A DNA stretch of 64,000 nucleotides from Clostridium rectalis (lineage in GTDB: Bacteria; Bacillota; Clostridia; Clostridiales; Clostridiaceae). The position numbers and the translations under genes are program-made. Below the pieces are notes generated by a model that saw only the letters and a list, made by a program, of their open reading frames with translations, ran no database searches and was not told the origin of the DNA. Below, piece after piece: positions 55,327 through 63,325 of the stretch. Each line of letters starts with the position of its first letter. Position 1 is the first letter of the stretch. The stretch covers positions 372,001-436,000 of the forward strand of contig NZ_UYZZ01000002.1 of NCBI RefSeq assembly GCF_900626095.1. Direction: 5' to 3'.

Positions 55327-55926
55327 TTACTTAAAAGCTTCTGTAACTTTTATTCCTACATTTTCTTTAAAAGCATATATTTTACCTGCTAAACTATTAT
55401 CTATTCTCATAGTTCCTTCTTTGTCCTGTAATATAAACCCACCAACAATATCATTATTTATTTTCTGTAAGGAGAAATTTTCATTTAAAAGCTTTTTTAT
55501 CTCTTCTCCATATTCTATAAAATCTTTCCCATTTAAATATACATCATATTTTTTATCAGCATACTTACTATTTAAATCTTCTATTTGAGAATATAATATC
55601 TTCTTATAATCTTGTGTCTTAGTAAATTCTTTAAGTTTCATAGTAATACTTTCTAATTGTTCATTTATTAAATCATCTTTTAACTTTAATATTTCTTTTT
55701 GTCTAGTAAGTTTTGCCTTGGATATTATTTCATTTGATTTTACTCTTGCTTTCCTAGATATATCTCCTATGCTTTTTTCTTTATATTCGTTAGCCTTCTT
55801 TTTTTCGTTATTTATTATTCCCTCTTTTTCCCTCTCAAAGCTTTTTATCTCTTGCTCTATTTCTCCATCTATTTTATCAAAAACTATTTTAGAAAAAAGT
55901 TTTATTTTATCATTTATAGTGGTCAT
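55327..55926 (-). CDS. atpE: V-type ATPase subunit E
   Basis: Subunit E forms a peripheral stalk with the small G/H subunit. The 199-residue protein has an N-terminal charged coiled coil (KIDGEIEQEIKSFEREKEGIINNEKKKANEYKE) and a C-terminal globular domain ending in RIDNSLAGKIYAFKENVG, a pattern typical of E subunits. I chose the ATG at 55926, with GAGGTG upstream; the GTG at 55935 overlaps that site. It follows subunit F after about 10 bases. Confidence 0.9.
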   Translation of the reverse strand: MTTINDKIKLFSKIVFDKIDGEIEQEIKSFEREKEGIINNEKKKANEYKEKSIGDISRKARVKSNEIISKAKLTRQKEILKLKDDLINEQLESITMKLKEFTKTQDYKKILYSQIEDLNSKYADKKYDVYLNGKDFIEYGEEIKKLLNENFSLQKINNDIVGGFILQDKEGTMRIDNSLAGKIYAFKENVGIKVTEAFK

Positions 55927-55936
55927 ACATATCACC

Positions 55937-56245
55937 TCATATCTTAAGACCTATGGCTTCCCTTACATATCTTAAAATTGAATCATCCTTTTTTATACTA
56001 CCATGTCTATCTGGTATCTCCACCACAAGGGGGAAATACTTAGAAAGTTTTATCTCTCTAATTTCATCTTTTATTAATGCTCCTATTTTTTCTGTCAGTA
56101 TTATAGTACCTATATCTTTATCTTTTAAAATAATATCTAGATTTTTTAATACTTCCTCCTTAGAATGAACTACTATACCATTTATTCCTGAAACTCTTAA
56201 TCCAACAAGGGTATCTATATTATCGCTTATTAAATATGCCTTCAT
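55937..56245 (-). CDS. atpF: V-type ATPase subunit F
   Basis: Subunit F binds the central shaft and adjusts ATPase activity. The 102-residue protein has the expected small Rossmann-like pattern: MKAYLISDNIDTLVGLRVSGI, IGTIILTEKIGALI and FPLVVEIPDRHG, the last being the family signature (PxxxG near the end). AGAGGGTAATTGTT precedes the ATG. Confidence 0.92.
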   Translation of the reverse strand: MKAYLISDNIDTLVGLRVSGINGIVVHSKEEVLKNLDIILKDKDIGTIILTEKIGALIKDEIREIKLSKYFPLVVEIPDRHGSIKKDDSILRYVREAIGLKI

Positions 56246-56262
56246 AACAATTACCCTCTTTA

Positions 56263-56688
56263 TTAAAGTTTTGCTAATATCATTATAGAAATAATAAGTC
56301 CATAGATGGCTATACCTTCGGCAAGTCCTACATATATTAATGTCTTACCTAAAATCTTAGGATCCTCCGATACAGCACCTAATGCTGATGATCCAACAGC
56401 TCCAACTGCATATCCTGCCCCAATAGTGGCAAGTCCAGTACAAAGGGCTGCTGCAATATAACCAAGTCCTGTGGCAGTTCCTATAGCTGCTTCGTTAGCT
56501 GCATGTACAATATTTGGTACCATAAAAATAATGGCTGCACTCATAACAGGAATAAAAGTAGCTAAATTTATTTTTAATGCCTTTCTGATTTTTCCTTTTC
56601 CCTCTATATCTTCTTTACATCTTACTACAAATCCATAAACTAAAGTTCCTATTGTTATAGCAAAAGTTAAAATTAATAAATATATCAT
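56263..56688 (-). CDS. atpK: V-type ATPase membrane rotor subunit K (c-ring)
   Basis: Subunit K forms the ion-carrying ring. The 141-residue protein has four hydrophobic segments: about 2-21, 45-63, 70-97 and 112-138. The last pair forms the c-type hairpin GLGYIAAALCTGLATIGAGYAVG and LIYVGLAEGIAIYGLIISIMIL, with the ion-binding Glu at residue 124. The first pair has no carboxylate, so each subunit contributes one site. I see no Gln in the partner helix or beside Glu124, as found in sodium-binding rings, so proton coupling is possible. GGGAGGTAAAAATT precedes the ATG. Confidence 0.92.
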   Translation of the reverse strand: MIYLLILTFAITIGTLVYGFVVRCKEDIEGKGKIRKALKINLATFIPVMSAAIIFMVPNIVHAANEAAIGTATGLGYIAAALCTGLATIGAGYAVGAVGSSALGAVSEDPKILGKTLIYVGLAEGIAIYGLIISIMILAKL

Positions 56689-56709
56689 AATTTTTACCTC
56701 CCAAATTTA

Positions 56710-58674
56710 CTATTCATTTAATTTTATAGGCTCAAACTTAATTCCAGCACCATCATAATACTTACTAAATAGTTCATAATACTCAAGTCTTAACCCCTGT
56801 ATAAATACAATCAATCCTTCTAAACCTATTATAACCACATTACCAATTATATACATTAAAATACTTCCAAAACTACTTTTCATCATTTGAGCAATAGATG
56901 CAAAAGCTATAAACAAACCTACGTGATTAAGGGCAAACGCTCCCACTCTTATAAAAGATACAGTATTTGAAAACATACTTAAAAGAGTCTCTATTACTCC
57001 AAATCCACCCTCAACAAAATAATCACTTTTGCTGTCAGTGTATAATGGTCTTTTATTTAATATTAAATTACTTAGTGGTTGTTTAAATACCATTGCAAGT
57101 AATAAAGCTATAAAAAGAATCATCCATACTTTTGTAGACATAGTATTTATGTTTTTAGCTTTTTTAAATGCAAAAACTAATAATAAAATATAAAAAGTTA
57201 GCCCAATTATTCCATCCTTGCCAAATACACCATTCTCTAAATCTTTACGTTTAAAGTTATTTATTAAACTGTATATAAATCCTATTATTAATAAACCACA
57301 CCCAAAGACTATAGCTGATAATAGTATTTGTCTTATATTTTCCATAGGTCTTATAATTAATGGTTTAATTACATCCTCAAATCCAAAAATACTTCCGTAT
57401 GCTAAACCAAATATACTTGAACTTATTCCAATTCTTGATAGTATTCCCCCAATATTTTTTTTATCAAGTTTATACTTTAAATATAATCCTGCTAATAAAA
57501 ATACAAGTCCTTGTCCTAAATCACCAAACATTGCGCCAAACATCACCATATAGCTTATAGCTAAAAAAGAGGTTGGATCTGACTCAATATAAGATGGTAT
57601 TCCGTACATACCCACCATGGTTTCAAAAGGTTTTACAAGAGCATTGTTTTTTAATTTAGTTGGAGGAATTATATTTTCGTTTTCTATTTGGTTCGTTTCT
57701 TTTTCTATTATTATTATTTCATCCCCAAAATACTCTAACTTGTTTTTAAAATTATTTAACATACTTTTAGGTACCCATCCACATAAATAGAAAAATTCAT
57801 TAGTAGATGCTGTTTTATCCTTTAAACTTGAAGTTTTAGTTTGAAGTTCAAAACTTGTTTTTATTACTCCTATATCATTATTATTTTTTTTATAAACCTC
57901 TTCTATTGCCTTATTAATGTTATATATTTCCTTATTCAAATCTTTTAGTTCTTCTTGTAAAATTTTCAGTATGTTATCTGCGGTTCCCTTATATTCTTTA
58001 GGTAAATTTAGCTCCATACAATTTAAAGATCTAAATACTCTATCATTTTCCTTTTCCAGTAAAGCAGGTACAAAGGCTATTATTATTTCATAATCTTTAT
58101 CTTTATAAAGTACTTTTACTATGGATTGAATGTTTTCATAATTGTTCTTAAGTTTAGCACTGTTTTCTATTGATATTTTATATATTCTTGCATAGAAATT
58201 TTTTAAATTATTAATATCCTCCAAAGGTACATCTATACCCTTAAAATAACTAATATTTTGTACGTATTGTTCCAATTTTTCTTTTTTGTTTTTATTTTCT
58301 GATAATTTTTTATATAATTCTTCAAATTTTAAAGTTACTTCATCTACTTTTTTCTCAAGTTCTTCATAATGCATTATTAGTTCTTCCTCATTTACTTCTG
58401 TCACCTTATCTATTTCTATCATAGTTAATAATTTTTTAAGCTTTTTGTCTATAATAGAATAATCTCTTTGATGAACATAAGGTCTGACATAATTAAGGTC
58501 TACTAATGCATCTAAATTATCTTCTGTTGTGGATATAGTAAAATCTATGGTATTTATCTCGTCCATAGCATTAACCGGATGAAGTGACTTAGATAAAACT
58601 ACATATTTAGCCACTTGTTCTAATACTTCCATAGGACCAACCACATTTACCATAGTCATTTTCTCTATTGCCAC
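56710..58674 (-). CDS. atpI: V-type ATPase subunit I (a-type stator)
   Basis: Subunit I holds the ion half-channels facing the K ring and connects to the peripheral stalks. The 654-residue protein has a large cytoplasmic N-terminal half with coiled coils (VDEVTLKFEELYKKLSENKNKKEKLEQYV) and a C-terminal half of about eight membrane segments, with YMVMFGAMFGDLGQGLVFLLAGLYL and the essential Arg region FIRVGAFALNHVGLFIAF. I chose the GTG at 58674, which has AGAGGTG upstream and gives the usual start MAIEKMTMVNVVG; an ATG at 58689 directly follows the subunit C stop. Confidence 0.94.
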   Translation of the reverse strand: MAIEKMTMVNVVGPMEVLEQVAKYVVLSKSLHPVNAMDEINTIDFTISTTEDNLDALVDLNYVRPYVHQRDYSIIDKKLKKLLTMIEIDKVTEVNEEELIMHYEELEKKVDEVTLKFEELYKKLSENKNKKEKLEQYVQNISYFKGIDVPLEDINNLKNFYARIYKISIENSAKLKNNYENIQSIVKVLYKDKDYEIIIAFVPALLEKENDRVFRSLNCMELNLPKEYKGTADNILKILQEELKDLNKEIYNINKAIEEVYKKNNNDIGVIKTSFELQTKTSSLKDKTASTNEFFYLCGWVPKSMLNNFKNKLEYFGDEIIIIEKETNQIENENIIPPTKLKNNALVKPFETMVGMYGIPSYIESDPTSFLAISYMVMFGAMFGDLGQGLVFLLAGLYLKYKLDKKNIGGILSRIGISSSIFGLAYGSIFGFEDVIKPLIIRPMENIRQILLSAIVFGCGLLIIGFIYSLINNFKRKDLENGVFGKDGIIGLTFYILLLVFAFKKAKNINTMSTKVWMILFIALLLAMVFKQPLSNLILNKRPLYTDSKSDYFVEGGFGVIETLLSMFSNTVSFIRVGAFALNHVGLFIAFASIAQMMKSSFGSILMYIIGNVVIIGLEGLIVFIQGLRLEYYELFSKYYDGAGIKFEPIKLNE

Positions 58675-58689
58675 AAGATCACCTCTCAT

Positions 58690-59736
58690 TCACACAGTAA
58701 TGGTTACATATCTAAAGGCCTCTTCGTTATCTATACTATATCTTTTACTTTCTATTATAGAAACTACATCTCTTATTTCTAATAGCGCCAGCTCTAAATA
58801 TGACATAACCACAGATATATTATTCCCATGTGTTTTTTTGTACTTCAAGTACACCCTTTTCATATAGGTTAATATATCCTTTTCTATTAAATATTCTTCC
58901 TTTTCCCCATCTCCAAAAACATTTTTATACGGAGTTGTACTTATAATAGAAAACATCTCTTCTGTATCCTTTGAATAACAAAGCTTCTTTAATGTATCTG
59001 ATTTTAATTTATATCCATCATATATAGTGTAATTTAAAAGTTCCTCCGCATTAATCTTATAATACTTTTTCCCTCTAAATATCCACTGTATATTTAATAA
59101 ATCACTATAAATTCCAATAAGTTTTTTTATAATTTCCTCATCCTCTTTATTTAGTTTTTTAGAAAATTTTCTTAAGCTACTAAAATAAATAAAATCTAAT
59201 GTCATTTCTATTCTAAAAAGTCCTTCTTCTTTAACAGAATCTAATAATGGATGAATATGCTTATAATATTGGGTATTTTTCAATACCTGTACTGCTGAAT
59301 ATATATCCTTTGCCTTTATAAGATCATCATAATTTATATAATTTAAAGGACTTTCATATGTCATAATAGATTCTATATATTCTTTTTCTTTATCAGCGTA
59401 TTTACCTCTTAATATAACCTTTAAATCCTCTATTTCAAATCTCATAAATAATATTTTAAATAATCTTTTATAATCTCCTGAAAAATAATGACTTAATTTA
59501 TAAAAATCCTCTATATAATGTTTCTTTAATATATATTCAAGTTGTCCCCTATGAACAGTCTCCACGTTATACCCCTTTAAAGCATCCTTATAATCAGTAT
59601 TTTCTTTTAGGTATCTAAGGGCATCTGTATAACTTTTGCTTTCCATAAGCTTAGAATACTGTTCCTCTGTTAATAACTTCCCTTCAAGTGTTTTAACTTT
59701 GGTATTTACAGCTGCATATTTTGCTATACTACCCAT
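58690..59736 (-). CDS. atpC: V-type ATPase subunit C
   Basis: Subunit C (d-type) is the funnel connecting the central shaft to the K ring. The 348-residue helical protein has the family start YAAVNTKVKTLEGKLLTEEQYSKLMES, then DLKVILRGKYADKE and IQWIFRGKKYYKINAEELLNYTI, which match the three-fold repeated helical units of the C family. It ends at the TGA immediately before the ATG in front of subunit I. Its place as second gene differs from the Enterococcus ntp order, where C lies after E. Confidence 0.93.
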   Translation of the reverse strand: MGSIAKYAAVNTKVKTLEGKLLTEEQYSKLMESKSYTDALRYLKENTDYKDALKGYNVETVHRGQLEYILKKHYIEDFYKLSHYFSGDYKRLFKILFMRFEIEDLKVILRGKYADKEKEYIESIMTYESPLNYINYDDLIKAKDIYSAVQVLKNTQYYKHIHPLLDSVKEEGLFRIEMTLDFIYFSSLRKFSKKLNKEDEEIIKKLIGIYSDLLNIQWIFRGKKYYKINAEELLNYTIYDGYKLKSDTLKKLCYSKDTEEMFSIISTTPYKNVFGDGEKEEYLIEKDILTYMKRVYLKYKKTHGNNISVVMSYLELALLEIRDVVSIIESKRYSIDNEEAFRYVTITV

Positions 59737-59738
59737 TT

Positions 59739-60062
59739 TTACTCCTCCTTATAGGAGCTTAATACTTCCTCCACAATATTATTTGTAATTTTATCTTTAA
59801 CCAAATTATATTTTGAAATCAGTCTGTTTTTTTCTTCCTCCTTTTCTTTAGTTATTCTTTCAGCCTCTTTTTTTGCTTCCTGAATTACTTTATTTTTTAT
59901 ATCTAGTCTATAGTCCTCTATTTCTTTATCAACCTCTTTCTTAATATTATTTAATTCAATTTTAGCCTCTTGCTTCATTTTTAATAGTTCTTCTTTTTTA
60001 ACCTTTTTATAATTTTCTGCATCTTGGTCTATAGAAATTATTTTTCGTATCGTAAACTCCAT
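59739..60062 (-). CDS. atpH: V-type ATPase small stalk subunit (G/H)
   Basis: The 107-residue protein is almost a single charged coiled coil (MKQEAKIELNNIKKEVDKEIEDYR, IQEAKKEAERITKEKEEEKNRL), as expected for the G/H subunit that pairs with E in the peripheral stalk. GAGGTGAAATAG precedes the ATG. It is the first gene of the nine-gene operon and lies behind a clear sigma-A promoter. Assignment rests on context and coiled-coil character. Confidence 0.85.
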   Translation of the reverse strand: MEFTIRKIISIDQDAENYKKVKKEELLKMKQEAKIELNNIKKEVDKEIEDYRLDIKNKVIQEAKKEAERITKEKEEEKNRLISKYNLVKDKITNNIVEEVLSSYKEE

Positions 60063-60109
60063 CTATTTCACCTCATCTTTGCTAATAATATAATGTCTAT
60101 TTTACATTC

Positions 60110-60139
60110 ATTATATATAATTGCAAACTTAATAATCAA
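60110..60139 (-). promoter_or_regulatory. Sigma-A promoter of the V-type ATPase operon
   Basis: On the minus strand TTGATT (60134-60139) and TATAAT (60110-60115) are 18 bases apart, about 50 bases before the first ATPase gene. Confidence 0.75.
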
Positions 60140-60400
60140 AGATTATATGAGATATATTTAGCTAAGTAATAAATTTCACATAAAACATGGGGTTTTCCAG
60201 GTTATATTAGCTATTATTAGATAATATTACCTTTTTCATCTACTTTAGCTTTGTTAATATTCTGTAAACCACTCAAAGCATTGATACGACTGGATTATAA
60301 AACTATTTCCTATATGTAAAATAGTTTTTAACAATATGTTAATTTGCTTCATATACTAAACTATAACTTTATTTGGAAAATTAATTAACATGAGGTGATC
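60140..60400. other. Divergent intergenic region before the ABC ATPase gene
   Basis: This stretch completes the gap between the ATPase operon and the ABC genes. It holds a weak inverted repeat AAAACTATTT (60299-60308) with AAATAGTTTT (60318-60327), not followed by a long T-run. No riboswitch core or gene is visible; it should carry the promoter of the ABC transporter genes. Confidence 0.45.
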
Positions 60401-61168
60401 ATGGTGGATAAAGTAACAGTAAGTAATATTTGTATGAATTATCATTCAATAAAAAGTTCAACTAAAGCTTTAGAAAATATATGTTTCTCTGTAAAAGATG
60501 GAGAGTTTTTAAGCATAGTTGGCCCTTCTGGTTGTGGCAAATCAACTATTCTAAATATAATAGCAGGACTTTTACCCCCCTCCTACGGCCACGTTTATAT
60601 AGATGGTGAATTAATTAATAATGTATCCACTAAAATAGGATACATGTTTCAAAAAGACCAACTTTTTGACTGGTTAACAGTTTGGGATAATATACTCCTT
60701 GGTTTAAAAATCCAACATAAGTTAACTGATGAAAAAGTAACCACTGTAAAACAACTACTGAAAGATTATAACTTATGGAATTTTATAAATCATCATCCAA
60801 GTGAACTATCCGGTGGTATGCGTCAAAGAGTAGCTCTCATTAGGACACTTGCCCTTAATCCAGATGTTCTTCTTTTGGATGAACCCTTTTCTGCACTTGA
60901 CTATCAAACCAGATTAAATATAAGTGACGAAATATATAAAATATTAAAGAAGCAAAATAAAACAATAATAATGGTTACGCATGATTTATCTGAAGCCATC
61001 TCTATGTCTAATAGAATAATAGTTCTTTCAAATAGACCTGCTAAAGTAAGAAAAGAAATGTCTATAAATTTTGGTCCAGAATATGATTCTCCATTGAAAT
61101 GTAGAGAAGCTCCTAAATTTAGATTGTATTTTAATGAATTATGGGAGGAGTTGAATTCCCTATGTTAG
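60401..61168 (+). CDS. ABC transporter ATPase (nitrate/sulfonate/taurine type)
   Basis: The 255-residue protein has all ABC motifs: IVGPSGCGKSTILNIIAG (Walker A), MFQKDQLFDW (Q-loop), LSGGMRQRVALIRTLALNP (signature), VLLLDEPFSALD (Walker B) and MVTHDLSEA (switch His). The family is the SsuB/TauB/ThiZ type, which works with NMT1-like binding proteins. The start is ATG 60401 or GTG 60404; GAGGTG upstream is spaced better for the latter. It overlaps the permease gene by 7 bases. No binding-protein gene adjoins; the orphan at 40977 is the likely partner. Confidence 0.92.
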   Translation: MVDKVTVSNICMNYHSIKSSTKALENICFSVKDGEFLSIVGPSGCGKSTILNIIAGLLPPSYGHVYIDGELINNVSTKIGYMFQKDQLFDWLTVWDNILLGLKIQHKLTDEKVTTVKQLLKDYNLWNFINHHPSELSGGMRQRVALIRTLALNPDVLLLDEPFSALDYQTRLNISDEIYKILKKQNKTIIMVTHDLSEAISMSNRIIVLSNRPAKVRKEMSINFGPEYDSPLKCREAPKFRLYFNELWEELNSLC

Positions 61169-61950
61169 ATTTTGAAAAAGAACACGAATTATATCTAAAA
61201 AGTATAAAAAAAAATAATAATAAAATAAAAGTAACTAGACTTTTAATATTAATACTTTTTTTCGCATTATGGGAGTTAGCTGGAGATTTAAAATGGATAG
61301 ATCCATTTCTTACAAGCACCCCCTCAAGAATGTGGAAAAGCTTAATAAAAATATATAATGAAGGAACTTTATTTACTCATATATGGGTAACTTGCTTTGA
61401 AACTATACTAGGATTTCTTTCAGGAACAATTTTAGGTACTCTAATTGCCATTTTGTTATGGTGGTCTGATTTTCTATGTAAAGTCCTAGACCCTTATTTG
61501 GTAGTTTTAAACGCTCTACCTAAAGTTGCATTAGCACCTATTATTATATTCTGGGTTGGTAATGGTAAAACAGCTATAATATTAGTGGCACTTCTTATAT
61601 CAATTGTAGTAACCATTATAAGTGTGCTAAATGGATTTAATGAAGTTGACAAAGATAAAATCAAACTTTTAAAAACTTTTGGAGCAACAAAATTCCAAAT
61701 ACTAAATTATCTCATTATTCCTGCTTCAATTCCAACTCTTATATCTGCTTTAAAAATTAACGTAGGTTTATCATGGGTTGGAGTTATAATGGGAGAATTC
61801 CTTGTAGCAAAAGAAGGATTAGGTTTTTTAATTATATTTGGTGGACAAATATCCCAACTAGATATGGTAATGATGAGTATAATCATACTTTCAATTATAG
61901 CCTATATAATGTATGAATCTGTGGCTTTTTTAGAAAAGAAATTAAAATGA
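61162..61950 (+). CDS. ABC transporter permease (SsuC/TauC type)
   Basis: The 262-residue membrane protein has about six hydrophobic segments and a BPD-type permease domain: VTCFETILGFLSGTILGTLIAILLWW, ALPKVALAPIIIFWVGNGKTAIIL and the EAA-like loop TFGATKFQILNYLIIPASIPTLISALKINVGLSWVGVIMGEFLV. I chose the ATG at 61162, inside the overlap with the ATPase gene, with GGGAGGAG eleven bases upstream. It forms the membrane channel of the transporter. Confidence 0.92.
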   Translation: MLDFEKEHELYLKSIKKNNNKIKVTRLLILILFFALWELAGDLKWIDPFLTSTPSRMWKSLIKIYNEGTLFTHIWVTCFETILGFLSGTILGTLIAILLWWSDFLCKVLDPYLVVLNALPKVALAPIIIFWVGNGKTAIILVALLISIVVTIISVLNGFNEVDKDKIKLLKTFGATKFQILNYLIIPASIPTLISALKINVGLSWVGVIMGEFLVAKEGLGFLIIFGGQISQLDMVMMSIIILSIIAYIMYESVAFLEKKLK

Positions 61951-62079
61951 CACAATAAATATTAATATGTGAATAACTAATAGCTTTTTGGTTAATATTT
62001 CTAATGTAATATTATTCACTATTCTAAAATATATTTTATTAATCTCATTATTTGTTTTTTTACAAAAGGAGGATTAAAA

Positions 62080-62436
62080 ATGAACTATTTCCAAAAAGCT
62101 AATGATTATTATAATTTAAAAGATTACAAAAGAGCTATTGAATTATATCAAAGATCTATTGAATTAAAGGAAAATGAGGCTGCATCTTTATACAATTCCG
62201 CTGTATGTTTTATAAAATTAAAAGAATATATAAAAGCAATACACCTTTTAAAAGCCGCAATTTCATTGAAAAATGACAGCAAATATTATTTTAATCTTGG
62301 ATATTGCTATGCTATGTTAAAAAATAATAGAAAAGCCCTTATATACTTTAATACAGCATGGTCTTTAGATAATAAAGATGAGGATTGTGAAAAAGCTATA
62401 AACTTAATAATAAATACTTATAAGAAGAAAGTCTAA
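62080..62436 (+). CDS. Small tetratricopeptide repeat protein
   Basis: The 118-residue protein contains three TPR units of 34 residues: ANDYYNLKDYKRAIELYQRSIELKE, ASLYNSAVCFIKLKEYIKAIHLLKAAISLK and SKYYFNLGYCYAMLKNNRKALIYFNTAWSLD. It lacks a signal peptide and other domains, so it is probably a cytoplasmic adaptor whose partner is unknown. AAAGGAGGATTAAAA precedes the ATG and a strong terminator follows, so it is a single-gene unit. Confidence 0.85.
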   Translation: MNYFQKANDYYNLKDYKRAIELYQRSIELKENEAASLYNSAVCFIKLKEYIKAIHLLKAAISLKNDSKYYFNLGYCYAMLKNNRKALIYFNTAWSLDNKDEDCEKAINLIINTYKKKV

Positions 62437-62467
62437 AAGTTTGTGAAGAAAATCTTCACAAACTTTT
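62435..62467. terminator. Bidirectional terminator between the TPR and deacetylase genes
   Basis: AAAAGTTTGTGAAGA and TCTTCACAAACTTTT form a perfect 15-bp stem with a 3-base loop; the stop codon of the TPR gene overlaps its first bases and a T-run follows. Confidence 0.9.
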
Positions 62468-62476
62468 TTATATAAA

Positions 62477-63292
62477 TCAATATAATAATTCAAAATTATA
62501 TTTTTCTGATTTTAAATATTCTATTATTTTAGGTAATGCTTGTACTGTGGTTTCTTTTGCTGGAGCATCATGCATTAATATAACTACATGTTCTTTACCA
62601 TCACAAGAATTTTTTACATTTTCTATTAGTTTATCAACATTAACATACTTAGCCTCAGCATCCCCGTTTAAAGCATTCCAGTCTATATATTTATAACCAT
62701 TATTTTTTATAGCTTCTTTATAAGGATTTAACGTATCTCCAAAGGATCCACCTGGAAATCGTATAAACATACTTTTATACTTTTCTTTTAATATTGATTT
62801 TATAGTCTCATCACACTTTTTAACATCATTTATAAAATTATCTACACTTGAATACAAATAATTATAATCATGGCTATAGGTATGGTTACAAATAGAATGA
62901 CCTTCTTTTTTTTGTCTTTTAACTATTTCAGGATTTTCTTTTGCTAATTCTCCAATTAAAAAAAATGTAGCCTTAACATCATATTCCTTTAATATATCTA
63001 ATATTTTAGGTGTCAATTTTCCAGATGGCCCATCGTCAAAGGTTAAATATGCAACCTTTCTTCCATCGCTTTTATATGGATTAACTATAGGTTTAGTGAC
63101 TTCTTTTTTTCCCTCTGTTCTATTATTATTTTTTATAATGTTATCCCTTGTAGAATTATAAGAGGTACCAACTATTATACTCTTATGTTTTCCTATATAA
63201 CTTCCAGCTATAAATCCTATACAATAAACAAATAAGAATATTACAAGGAACTTTATAAATGTTAATTTATTACTCTTAACATTATTTTTCAA
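62477..63292 (-). CDS. Polysaccharide deacetylase (NodB family), membrane-anchored
   Basis: The 271-residue protein has one N-terminal membrane segment (FIKFLVIFLFVYCIGFIAGSYIG) and an outer NodB domain: VAYLTFDDGPSGKLTPKIL (motif 1, catalytic Asp), GHSICNHTYSHDY (motif 2, zinc HxxxH), MFIRFPGGSFGDTLNPY (motif 3), WNALNGDAEA (motif 4) and VILMHDAPAKETTVQALP (motif 5). All motifs are complete, in contrast to the PdaB-form gene at 5689. It probably removes acetyl groups from peptidoglycan. It starts with TTG, GGGGA seven bases upstream, and is 33 bases after the transglutaminase-like gene on the same strand. Confidence 0.9.
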   Translation of the reverse strand: MKNNVKSNKLTFIKFLVIFLFVYCIGFIAGSYIGKHKSIIVGTSYNSTRDNIIKNNNRTEGKKEVTKPIVNPYKSDGRKVAYLTFDDGPSGKLTPKILDILKEYDVKATFFLIGELAKENPEIVKRQKKEGHSICNHTYSHDYNYLYSSVDNFINDVKKCDETIKSILKEKYKSMFIRFPGGSFGDTLNPYKEAIKNNGYKYIDWNALNGDAEAKYVNVDKLIENVKNSCDGKEHVVILMHDAPAKETTVQALPKIIEYLKSEKYNFELLY

Positions 63293-63325
63293 ACCACCAT
63301 CCCCTTAAAATCCTTAAAGTAATAT

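Noticed and set aside
55076-55588. 170-codon plus-strand frame across the ATPase subunit A/E boundary
   Set aside because: It spans two real minus-strand genes and has no ribosome binding site or homology.
60299-60327. Hairpin as a terminator between the ATPase operon and the ABC genes
   Set aside because: The genes are divergent and the stem is pure AT except one pair on each arm, with only a short T stretch.
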